From Bacteroidota bacterium (lineage in GTDB: Bacteria; Bacteroidota; Bacteroidia; Chitinophagales; Chitinophagaceae): 64,000 bases of DNA. This document shows positions 16,210 to 23,538 of this stretch, in pieces. The position numbers were made by a program, and so were the translations under genes. The first letter of the stretch is position 1, and every line of letters begins with the position of its first letter. Below the pieces are notes generated by a model. The model saw nothing but the letters and a program-made list of their open reading frames with translations. It ran no database searches and was not told the DNA's origin. The stretch covers positions 62,001 to 126,000 of the forward strand of contig SYIK01000010.1 in the NCBI GenBank assembly GCA_005798905.1. The letters are read 5' to 3'.

Positions 16210-17880
16210 ATGAAGATTTTTGCACGAATTCTTTTTTTGTTTTTACTGTTCATTTCAACAGTTGTTTCGGCACAAAAAATAAAAAAACAAAAACTTGGAA
16301 AAGCTGATCGAGAAGTTTTTTCAAATCTAAAAAAACATATTGGCTATTTAGCCAGCGATGAGTTGGAGGGTAGGCGCGCAGGTACTAATGGTGAAAACCT
16401 CGCCAAAGAATATATCGCAAAACAGTTTCAACAAATTGGATTACAGCCCAAAGGGGCAGAGGGTTTTTTTCAACCATTTTCTATTTATGCTGGTAAACAA
16501 ATTAACTCTTCCAGCTATTTCGTAATCAATAATGATAGTTTAAAAACAAATGACGACTATTTTGTTTTCCCTTTTTCTGCCAACAAAACCATTTCGGCAA
16601 CACCAACAATTGCTGTGCAGGAAGTAGACATGCTTTTTCTTTTTGATTTAAAAGACCTTTTAGAGGAAAATAAAACAAATCCACACTTCGATTTAAATGC
16701 AGAACTGTTGGCCGCTTCAAAAAAAGCAGAAAAACAAGGAGCTTCTTCTCTTGTTTTTTTTAACAGTTCTGGAGTTGAAGATGGGTTAGCGTTTAATAGT
16801 AAAGATCGAACCGAGCAACTAGGTATCCCCGTGCTTTATCTTTCTAAAAAAACCTCTATAAAATATTTTGCCGACCCTTCTTCTTCTGTTAATATTTCTT
16901 TTAGAACAGATGTGTCTGAAATAAAAAAAACAGGTAATAATATTGTTGGCTATATTGATAATGCCGCAACAAACACGGTTGTACTTGGTGCACATTTCGA
17001 TCACTTGGGTTATGGAGAAGATGGAAATTCAATGCTTCGAACTGGTGAAAAACTAATTCACAACGGCGCTGACGACAATGCAAGTGGAACTGCTGCTTTG
17101 ATAGAATTGGCAAGAATATTACATTCTTCGAAAAACAAAAACAACAACTATCTTTTTGCCGCTTTTTCTGCAGAAGAACTTGGTTTGTTTGGCTCAAAAT
17201 TTTTTACAGAAAACCCTGTTGTTGATTTAAAAACCGTAAACTATATGATAAATATGGATATGATTGGGCGGTTAAACGATAGTTCAAAAACTGTAACAGT
17301 GGGTGGTTATGGCACTTCTCCTCAATGGTCTTCTTTAATAAGTTCGGCAAATAAAAAAAATGAACTTGTGGTAAAGGTTGACAGTAGTGGTACTGGCCCA
17401 AGCGACCATTCTTCTTTTTACAGAAAAGATATTCCAGTATTATTTTTTTTTACTGGTCTTCACACGGATTATCACAAACCAAGTGACGATTTTGATAAAA
17501 TAAATTACAGTGGCGAAGTGCGCATTATTAATTTTATTTTCAATACGATTGATGAAGCAAATCGTTTAAATCAAAAATTAGTTTTTACAAAAACAAAAGA
17601 AGCTCAAACAACCACTTCGGCAAAGTTTTCTGTTTCGATGGGTGTAATGCCAGACTATACGTTTTCTGGTTCTGGACTTCGTTGTGACGGAGTTTCTGAA
17701 GGACGGCCTGCGCAAAAAGCTGGAATTTTGGCCGGTGATATTATTGTTCAAATTAACGAACATGCAGTAACTTCTGTTGAAACTTATATGCAAGTGTTGG
17801 GTAAGTTTAAGCGCGGCGATAAAGTAATTGTAAAATATAAAAGAGGAAATGATTTTTTGTTGACGGAAGTTCAATTTTGA
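16210..17880 (+). CDS. secreted M28 family aminopeptidase with PDZ domain
   Basis: Exported zinc aminopeptidase of 556 residues. It has a signal peptide (MKIFARILFLFLLFISTVVSA), a protease-associated-like insert at roughly 100-230 and the M28 catalytic core. The two-zinc ligands are visible in LGAHFDHLG, NGADDNASG, FSAEELGLFGS, NMDMIGR and FTGLHTDYHKPSD. The C-terminal PDZ domain, about 470-556, contains EGRPAQKAGILAGDIIVQIN and may bind peptide termini or regulate access. The protein should act in the periplasm or at the cell surface in peptide scavenging. The next gene, an IPExxxVDY protein, begins 12 bp downstream and is probably in the same transcript. Confidence 0.9.
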   Translation: MKIFARILFLFLLFISTVVSAQKIKKQKLGKADREVFSNLKKHIGYLASDELEGRRAGTNGENLAKEYIAKQFQQIGLQPKGAEGFFQPFSIYAGKQINSSSYFVINNDSLKTNDDYFVFPFSANKTISATPTIAVQEVDMLFLFDLKDLLEENKTNPHFDLNAELLAASKKAEKQGASSLVFFNSSGVEDGLAFNSKDRTEQLGIPVLYLSKKTSIKYFADPSSSVNISFRTDVSEIKKTGNNIVGYIDNAATNTVVLGAHFDHLGYGEDGNSMLRTGEKLIHNGADDNASGTAALIELARILHSSKNKNNNYLFAAFSAEELGLFGSKFFTENPVVDLKTVNYMINMDMIGRLNDSSKTVTVGGYGTSPQWSSLISSANKKNELVVKVDSSGTGPSDHSSFYRKDIPVLFFFTGLHTDYHKPSDDFDKINYSGEVRIINFIFNTIDEANRLNQKLVFTKTKEAQTTTSAKFSVSMGVMPDYTFSGSGLRCDGVSEGRPAQKAGILAGDIIVQINEHAVTSVETYMQVLGKFKRGDKVIVKYKRGNDFLLTEVQF

Positions 17881-17892
17881 TTAGTTGCGACA

Positions 17893-18330
17893 ATGAGTAA
17901 TTTAACCCTGAACACAAAAGAATTGACTGACGAGTTTTTTGAAGACACTCGTCTATTGGGTATTGTAGCACCAATCGAAGACTCTAAGTTTTGTCGTTTA
18001 CTCAACGCGATTTTAGACATGGATTTTAGAATTAATAACGAAATTGAAATCCAATTAAAAAAAAAGAACCGTGATTATTTTTTTAGTGTATTTGAATACA
18101 AAGAGCCTTCCGGTTTTTTAGAGCATTACCTTTACAACAATCGATTTGATGGCGAGTTTTTATTGCCAGAATTTAAACGTATAGATTTTTTGTGGTTGAT
18201 GAAAGGAGATGAACTTGCGAATGAACACATTTCGCTTCTTTCTGAAAATATTCGACAGGTTGACTCTGTTCAACTTGTAGCCGAGTTGACAAACGAAAAA
18301 ATAAAAAATAAAGAACACCTTGTTTTTTGA
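17893..18330 (+). CDS. IPExxxVDY family protein
   Basis: A 145-residue cytoplasmic protein. I recognise the Bacteroidota-specific IPExxxVDY family from its eponymous motif, here in the variant LLPEFKRIDFLWLMKG near the C-terminal third, and from the LGIVAPIEDSKFCRLLNAIL start. No function is known for the family. It has no signal peptide, no membrane segment and no cofactor motif. It follows the M28 peptidase gene by 12 bp and is probably co-transcribed. The convergent selD gene ends 40 bp beyond. Confidence 0.75.
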   Translation: MSNLTLNTKELTDEFFEDTRLLGIVAPIEDSKFCRLLNAILDMDFRINNEIEIQLKKKNRDYFFSVFEYKEPSGFLEHYLYNNRFDGEFLLPEFKRIDFLWLMKGDELANEHISLLSENIRQVDSVQLVAELTNEKIKNKEHLVF

Positions 18331-18369
18331 CGCTTTAACATTGTAATTGGAAAAGGCTGATCCGTAATT

Positions 18370-19452
18370 TTAGAACCAACGGTTAACTTCTTTCTCCAAT
18401 TTTACTTCGATTGTTTTTACTCCTTTTGGTTTTATTCTTCCAATTGGGTTGGTAAATTTTTCAAGTCCAGCTTCGCGAAGTAAAAAAATAATTTCATCGA
18501 GAGAGTCTTCGCGAACACTAAACAATAACCCTCCGTTTGTTTGTGGATCGGGAAGTAGCGTAAATGCTTCCATCACGTTTACCCCTTTTTCAAATTTTAC
18601 ATGCTCACTATAATTGTTCCAATTCCTTGTGGTGGCGTCGGGAAATATTCTTTGCACTACATATTCTTTCACGCCTTCAGTAATTTGAATTTTATTATAA
18701 TATATTTCTGCGCCAACACCACTTCCTTCAACCATTTCCAACAAGTGTCCCAACAGCCCAAAACCTGTAATATCAGTCATTGCAGACACTCCATCGATTT
18801 TTCCAAGGGCTTCGCCAATATTATTTAACGCTGTCATTTGTTGCAACAGCGGTGCAAGGTGTTCTTCTTTTAAAAGATTTCTTTTTTGCGCAGTTGATAA
18901 AACGCCAACGCCAACGGGTTTTGTTAAAAACAAATAATCGCCCACTTGCGCTGTATTATTTTTTTTTAAATTAGAAATTGAAACAAGTCCATTTACAGCT
19001 AAGCCAAAAATTGGTTCGGCAGAATCAATACTGTGGCCGCCAGCTAAAGGAATTCCAGCTTCTTTACAAATCAATTTTCCACCTTCGATAACTTTTTGCG
19101 CCAAACTTGATGGAAGTTTTTCTACTGGCCAACCTAGGATTGCAATAGCAAGAATTGGTTTTCCACCCATTGCATAAATATCGCTGATACTATTTGCTGC
19201 TGCAATTTTACCAAACTCAAAAGCATCGTCAATAATCGGTGTAAAAAAATCTGTTGTAGAAATTAATGCGGTTCCGTTTCCTAAATCATAAACAGCCGCG
19301 TCGTCTTTGCTATTATTTCCAACCAATAATTTATCGGAATCTGGCATTGCAATATTTGATTTTAAAATTTCTTCTAAAACTTTTGGAGAAATTTTACAAC
19401 CACAACCAGCGCCGCGAGAAAACTGCGTAAGTTTTATTGATTCGTTATTCAT
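18370..19452 (-). CDS. selD: selenide, water dikinase
   Basis: Makes selenophosphate from selenide and ATP for selenouridine in tRNA or for selenocysteine. The protein has 360 residues. The N-terminal catalytic motif GAGCGCKI contains C17 and the following K20, so this is the cysteine form rather than a selenoprotein. The AIRS/PurM-type ATP-binding segments are seen in NSISDIYAMGG, GGHSIDSAEPIFGLAV and SAMTDITGFGLLGH. No selA, selB, selC or mnmH (selenouridine synthase) is in the window, so the user of the product cannot be told from here. It is divergent from the aminotransferase gene, with a TACATTTG box 29 bp before its ATG. Confidence 0.93.
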   Translation of the reverse strand: MNNESIKLTQFSRGAGCGCKISPKVLEEILKSNIAMPDSDKLLVGNNSKDDAAVYDLGNGTALISTTDFFTPIIDDAFEFGKIAAANSISDIYAMGGKPILAIAILGWPVEKLPSSLAQKVIEGGKLICKEAGIPLAGGHSIDSAEPIFGLAVNGLVSISNLKKNNTAQVGDYLFLTKPVGVGVLSTAQKRNLLKEEHLAPLLQQMTALNNIGEALGKIDGVSAMTDITGFGLLGHLLEMVEGSGVGAEIYYNKIQITEGVKEYVVQRIFPDATTRNWNNYSEHVKFEKGVNVMEAFTLLPDPQTNGGLLFSVREDSLDEIIFLLREAGLEKFTNPIGRIKPKGVKTIEVKLEKEVNRWF

Positions 19453-19481
19453 AATTTAGATTTGATAGTTGTTATATAAAT

Positions 19482-19489
19482 CAAATGTA
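19482..19489 (-). promoter_or_regulatory. -7 promoter box of selD
   Basis: Read on the minus strand the sequence is TACATTTG, an exact match to TAnnTTTG. It lies 29 bases before the selD ATG in the 54-bp divergent spacer shared with the aminotransferase gene. Confidence 0.45.
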
Positions 19490-19506
19490 TTTGTTTTGTA
19501 AATAAT

Positions 19507-20655
19507 ATGTTTCCTATTTTAAAATCGAAGCTTGCAGAAGTTGGCACTACAATTTTTACAACAATGAGTGCGCTGGCTACAAAACACAATGCTGTAAATC
19601 TTGGCCAAGGGTTTCCCGATTATCCAATGAATGAAGAGTTGGTGGCGCTAACAAACAAAGCAATGCACGATGGATACAATCAATATGCGCCAATGCCGGG
19701 CTGGTTGCCACTTCGAGAAGCTCTTTCAGAAAAAATTGAATTTTTATACGGAACAAGAATAAACCCCATTGAAGAAATAACGATTACGCCCGGTGGCACT
19801 TACGCAATCTATTCTGCGCTAACAACTATTATCGAGCGGGGCGATGAAGTAATTATTTTTGAACCGGCTTACGACTGTTACGGTCCAAGTGTAGAATTAA
19901 ATGGCGGCGTAGTTGTTCCCATTCCACTTATTTTTCCCGACTATAAAATTGATTGGGTGTTTGTGAAAACAAAAATCTCCAATAAAACAAAAGCGATAAT
20001 AATTAATTCGCCAAACAACCCAACAGGAAGTGTTTTATCTGAAAAAGATATTGAAATGATTCGATCGCTTGTTGATGGAACGGCTATTTTTATTATTAGC
20101 GATGAGGTTTATGAGCATTTGATTTTTGATTCGCTTTTACATCAAAGTATTTTACGTTTTCCGGATTTGCTTGAAAGAAGTTTTGTTTGTTTTTCGTTTG
20201 GCAAAGTTTATAATTGCACCGGGTGGAAACTGGGCTACTGTGTAGCGCCGGCTTCGCTTACAAAAGAATTTCGAAAAGTTCATCAGTTCAATTCTTTTTC
20301 TTGTTTTACTCCGGCTCAAGTTGCGTTGTCGCATTTTATAAAAAACAAATCCGCCTATCTTTCGCTTACAACTTTTATGCAAACACAGCGTGATGCTTTT
20401 AAATATTTGATGCGCAATTCAAAATTTGATTTTTTAGAAAGTAGCGGTAGTTATTTTATTTGTGCAAAGTATAATCGCATTACAGACGAGGCTGACAAAG
20501 ATTTTGCAATTCGTTTAACGAAAGAAGTTGGCGTTACCACAATTCCTGTTTCTGCTTTTTATCGCGACGGCAAAGATTATAGCGTTTTGCGTTTTTGTTT
20601 TTCTAAAAAAACCGAAACGCTTGAATTGGCTGCTGAACGGCTTTTGCTTATTTAG
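19507..20655 (+). CDS. methionine/kynurenine-type aminotransferase
   Basis: PLP-dependent class I/II aminotransferase of 382 residues that closely resembles the YbdL methionine aminotransferase group. The N-terminal NLGQGFPDYP and the YNQYAPMPGWLPLREAL block define the group. NSPNNPTGS at 168-176 and the PLP lysine K233 in FSFGKVYNCTGWKLGY complete the active site. The likely reaction transaminates methionine with 2-oxo-4-methylthiobutanoate, as in methionine salvage, though kynurenine or glutamine aminotransferases look similar. The start ATG is unambiguous. It is followed 16 bp later by an ArsC-like gene on the same strand. Confidence 0.87.
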   Translation: MFPILKSKLAEVGTTIFTTMSALATKHNAVNLGQGFPDYPMNEELVALTNKAMHDGYNQYAPMPGWLPLREALSEKIEFLYGTRINPIEEITITPGGTYAIYSALTTIIERGDEVIIFEPAYDCYGPSVELNGGVVVPIPLIFPDYKIDWVFVKTKISNKTKAIIINSPNNPTGSVLSEKDIEMIRSLVDGTAIFIISDEVYEHLIFDSLLHQSILRFPDLLERSFVCFSFGKVYNCTGWKLGYCVAPASLTKEFRKVHQFNSFSCFTPAQVALSHFIKNKSAYLSLTTFMQTQRDAFKYLMRNSKFDFLESSGSYFICAKYNRITDEADKDFAIRLTKEVGVTTIPVSAFYRDGKDYSVLRFCFSKKTETLELAAERLLLI

Positions 20656-20671
20656 TTTTTATTTTTGTTGA

Positions 20672-21064
20672 ATGAAAAAAAAATTGCTTTTTGTTTGTGT
20701 TGAAAATAGTAACCGAAGCCAAATGGCAGAAGCTTTTTCAATTATTCATGGGGGCGATTTTGTTGATGCTTTTAGCGCTGGCTCTCGCCCTTCTGGAAAA
20801 ATAAACCCAATGGCGATTGGTGCAATGGCAGTTTTGGAATATGATTTAAAAAAACATAAAAGCAAATCGTTGATTGAGGTTGAGGTTTTTGCTCCGTTTG
20901 ATATTGTTGTAACAATGGGCTGCGGCGATGCTTGTCCTTGGATGCCGGCAAAAAAATTTATTGATTGGAAAATTCCCGATCCAAAAGAAATGGGTGAAAA
21001 AGATTTTGAGACAGTTAGAAACATGATCGAAACAAAAGTGAAAGATTTACTAAAATCACTTTAA
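20672..21064 (+). CDS. arsenate reductase / low-molecular-weight phosphatase family protein
   Basis: A 130-residue cytoplasmic protein with the low-molecular-weight phosphatase fold. The P-loop CX5R is present as C9-V-E-N-S-N-R15, and the two resolving cysteines C84 and C88 lie in TMGCGDACP. This is the thioredoxin-coupled ArsC architecture, in which three cysteines relay electrons during arsenate reduction. No arsenite pump or ArsR regulator is adjacent, so physiological arsenic resistance is uncertain and the protein may be a housekeeping phosphatase-like enzyme. It lies in a same-strand run with the aminotransferase upstream and kdsB 44 bp downstream. Confidence 0.8.
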   Translation: MKKKLLFVCVENSNRSQMAEAFSIIHGGDFVDAFSAGSRPSGKINPMAIGAMAVLEYDLKKHKSKSLIEVEVFAPFDIVVTMGCGDACPWMPAKKFIDWKIPDPKEMGEKDFETVRNMIETKVKDLLKSL

Positions 21065-21108
21065 CAGATTTATTATTTTTGAGTTGATAAATTCCAATTG
21101 TTTATTAA

Positions 21109-21843
21109 ATGAAAATAATTGCAGTAATTCCGGCTCGGTTCAACGCTTCTCGTTTTCCGGGAAAACTAATGCAACTATTGGGGGAAAAGCCTGTCATTCG
21201 TCACGTTTACGACAATGTTGTTTCCACAAATTTGTTTAATAAAGTTTTTGTTGTTACTGACAGTTCTATAATTTATGATGAAATTGTTGGCGCCGGCGGC
21301 TTGGCAATTATGAGCAAAAAACAACACGAAAGCGGAAGTGATAGAATTGCCGAAGCTGTTGCTGATATGGATGTTGATGTAATTGTAAACATTCAGGGCG
21401 ACGAACCCTTTATTCAAAAACAAGCAATTGAAAATTTAATTTTTTCTTTTAACGACAGTTCTGTTTGTGTTGCTTCGTTGATGAAAAAAACAAACAGGCA
21501 AGATGCGCAAAGTCCCAACGTTGTAAAAGTAGTTGTTGGTAAAAAAAGCGACGCGTTATATTTTAGTCGGTCTGTAATTCCTTTTGAAAGATCGGAATCA
21601 CAAACGGTTTTTACACATGTTGGAATTTATGCTTATAAAAAAGAGGTTTTATTAACTTTTACAAAACAGGCCCCTTCCGAACTTGAGCGCATAGAAGGTT
21701 TGGAGCAGCTTCGTTATCTTGAATCGGGCATTAAAATAAAAATGGTTGAAACAGATTATCAAAGTGTTTCAATTGATACACTAGAAGATTTGGAAGAGGC
21801 TCGTGCTTTGTTAAATTCTCAATCATATGAAAAAAGAAAATAA
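21109..21843 (+). CDS. kdsB: 3-deoxy-manno-octulosonate cytidylyltransferase
   Basis: Activates KDO to CMP-KDO for the inner core of lipopolysaccharide. The N-terminal nucleotide-binding motif PARFNASRFPGK is at 8-19. The downstream blocks VVTDSSIIYDEI, ESGSDRIAEAV and NIQGDEPFI are diagnostic of KdsB. The C-terminal part HVGIYAYKKEVL and ERIEGLEQLRYLE also matches. The length of 244 residues is normal. It confirms an LPS-type outer membrane in this organism, consistent with lptB. The stop codon lies 17 bp inside the next gene, corA. Confidence 0.95.
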   Translation: MKIIAVIPARFNASRFPGKLMQLLGEKPVIRHVYDNVVSTNLFNKVFVVTDSSIIYDEIVGAGGLAIMSKKQHESGSDRIAEAVADMDVDVIVNIQGDEPFIQKQAIENLIFSFNDSSVCVASLMKKTNRQDAQSPNVVKVVVGKKSDALYFSRSVIPFERSESQTVFTHVGIYAYKKEVLLTFTKQAPSELERIEGLEQLRYLESGIKIKMVETDYQSVSIDTLEDLEEARALLNSQSYEKRK

Positions 21844-22942
21844 AAAAGAAGGGGGTGTGTTATCGTCTGTTTTGCCAGATAGTTTTGTGGTAAGAAGAGC
21901 TCGACAGCCGTTACGACAAAACCCAAACACAGTTCCTGTTCGTGAAGATTCTAAAACTGTTGTTATTTCTGTTCATGACTACAACGAGGAAACGTATCAA
22001 GTTCACAAACCTGTTTCAATAAATGATTGTTTTTCTTTTTTTCACACCAACACCATTAGCTGGATTAATATCGACGGAATAAGAAAGATTGAGGTAGAAA
22101 CGGTTTGTAATAAATTTGGAATTCACGCACTACTACAAGAAGACATTCTAAGCATAAGCCAGCGGCCAAAAATGGAAGAGGTTGGTGGTGTGTTGTTTTG
22201 CTTGCTAAATATGCTTTATTATAATCCTATTCAACAAACAATTGAACAAGAACAATTAAGTATTGTGTTATCAAGCAACTTAATACTTAGTTTTCAAGAC
22301 GACGCAACTCGTGATGTGTTTACTCCGCTGCGTGAAAAATTAAAAACAACAAACAGTCGTGTCCGCCAAGGCGGTTCAGACTATCTTTTTTATGCAATGC
22401 TTGATTTGGTTGTTGATAATTTTTTTATAGTGACAGATCTTCTGGGTGATAAAATAGAACAACTGGAAGAAGAAATAGTGCGCAATAGTAATCAGCGGTG
22501 TTTGGTTAAAATAAACTCATTAAGAAAAGAGACCCTTGTATTAAAAAGAAATATTGGTCCTGTTAGAGACCTGGTTAGTGGTTTAATAAAAAGTGATGGG
22601 GCTTTGCTCTCCGAACGAAGTATAAAATATTTTAAAGACGTGCACGACCATGTTGTTCAGGCGTATGAATTAACAGAAACTTATAGAGACACGATGACAA
22701 GCTTACAAGATCTTTATATTAGCAATGTTAACCTTCGGCAAAACGAAGTAATGAAACTTTTAGCAATTGTAACCGTCGTGCTTGCTCCGTTTATAGTTAT
22801 AAGTGGTTTTTGGGGAATGAACTTTAAAAACCCTCTTTTTGTGAACAGTTCTTTTTTTGGCCTTTGGTTTCCTTTTCTACTTATGTTTTCTATTTCTACT
22901 GGTCTTTTTTATTATTTCAAAAAAAGAAAAAAATGGTTTTAG
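21827..22942 (+). CDS. corA: magnesium/cobalt transporter CorA
   Basis: Pentameric Mg2+ channel of the inner membrane with a large cytoplasmic N-terminal domain. The 371-residue protein ends in two transmembrane helices, the first followed by the selectivity motif GMN in SGFWGMNFKNPLF. The coiled stalk segment around 210-300 precedes them, and the C-terminus is basic (KKRKKW). The N-terminal 30 residues are lysine/arginine-rich and variable. The start overlaps the end of kdsB by 17 bp in a different frame, suggesting translational coupling. Its 3' end overlaps the convergent DUF2480 gene by four bases. Confidence 0.93.
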   Translation: MKKENKKEGGVLSSVLPDSFVVRRARQPLRQNPNTVPVREDSKTVVISVHDYNEETYQVHKPVSINDCFSFFHTNTISWINIDGIRKIEVETVCNKFGIHALLQEDILSISQRPKMEEVGGVLFCLLNMLYYNPIQQTIEQEQLSIVLSSNLILSFQDDATRDVFTPLREKLKTTNSRVRQGGSDYLFYAMLDLVVDNFFIVTDLLGDKIEQLEEEIVRNSNQRCLVKINSLRKETLVLKRNIGPVRDLVSGLIKSDGALLSERSIKYFKDVHDHVVQAYELTETYRDTMTSLQDLYISNVNLRQNEVMKLLAIVTVVLAPFIVISGFWGMNFKNPLFVNSSFFGLWFPFLLMFSISTGLFYYFKKRKKWF

Positions 22943-23448
22943 ATAACGCTTCGTTTATAAACAGGAACCGTGCTGCAGGGCTCTCCGTACATTATGCTTT
23001 TTACAACCGGTTGTAAAATTTTTGTTATTTCCACGTAAGCAAACTCTTCTATTTTTATTTCGCCACAGCCTTTTATTACTACTTTTTTGTCAACAAACTC
23101 GTTCGTATTAATTGCTGCTATGTTTTTTATAAAAAGATTTTTATACAGCTCTTTCTCGTTTCCAAAACCAATTTCTTTTGCAATTGGTTGTAAATAAGAA
23201 ACGGCTAACATATACGCCCAAACAGGTATTATCGCATCGGCAGAACAAAACACCGCCACGTTTTTATTTCTTTTTTTTTCCCAGTCTTCTTTTTTTAATG
23301 CTTCGCGAAAATCTTTTTCTTTTAATATTTGCCCCATAAAAAGAAATTCTTTCAAATCAAAAATAGCTACCGCTTCCGGAATGAACGCCGCAAGGTCTAG
23401 TGTTACAATTCCACTTTCCGAAACTTTATTGCTAATTTTTGCTTCCAT
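22939..23448 (-). CDS. DUF2480 family protein
   Basis: A 169-residue protein recognised as DUF2480, a Bacteroidota family of unknown function. Marks include the opening NKVSESGIVTLDLAAF, the central KEFLFMGQILKEKDFREALKK and FCSADAIIPVWAYMLAVSYL. The cysteine-containing tail is KGCGEIKIEEFAYVEITK. There is no signal peptide or clear membrane helix. Some metal or Fe-S link has been speculated on for the family because of its conserved cysteines, but nothing here proves it. A TAATTTTG promoter box lies nine bases before the ATG, indicating a short leader. Confidence 0.78.
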   Translation of the reverse strand: MEAKISNKVSESGIVTLDLAAFIPEAVAIFDLKEFLFMGQILKEKDFREALKKEDWEKKRNKNVAVFCSADAIIPVWAYMLAVSYLQPIAKEIGFGNEKELYKNLFIKNIAAINTNEFVDKKVVIKGCGEIKIEEFAYVEITKILQPVVKSIMYGEPCSTVPVYKRSVI

Positions 23449-23457
23449 AGTTATTCA

Positions 23458-23465
23458 CAAAATTA
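23458..23465 (-). promoter_or_regulatory. -7 promoter box of the DUF2480 gene
   Basis: On the minus strand the sequence is TAATTTTG, an exact TAnnTTTG match nine bases before the start codon at 23448. Confidence 0.45.
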
Positions 23466-23491
23466 ATCCGTTGGCTCCATTTGGTTGTAAA

Positions 23492-23517
23492 TAAAAAAGC
23501 CGCCAAAAAAGGCGGCT
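23492..23517 (-). terminator. intrinsic terminator after the PpiD-like gene
   Basis: A seven-base-pair GC-rich stem (AGCCGCC paired with GGCGGCT, at 23498-23504 and 23511-23517) encloses a six-base loop. On the minus strand it is followed by a run of six T residues. It sits 22 bp past the stop of the PpiD-like gene and before the DUF2480 promoter, so it should end the foldase transcript. It is the clearest Rho-independent terminator in the window. Confidence 0.85.
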
Positions 23518-23538
23518 AACTATTTTGATTAGAACAAA

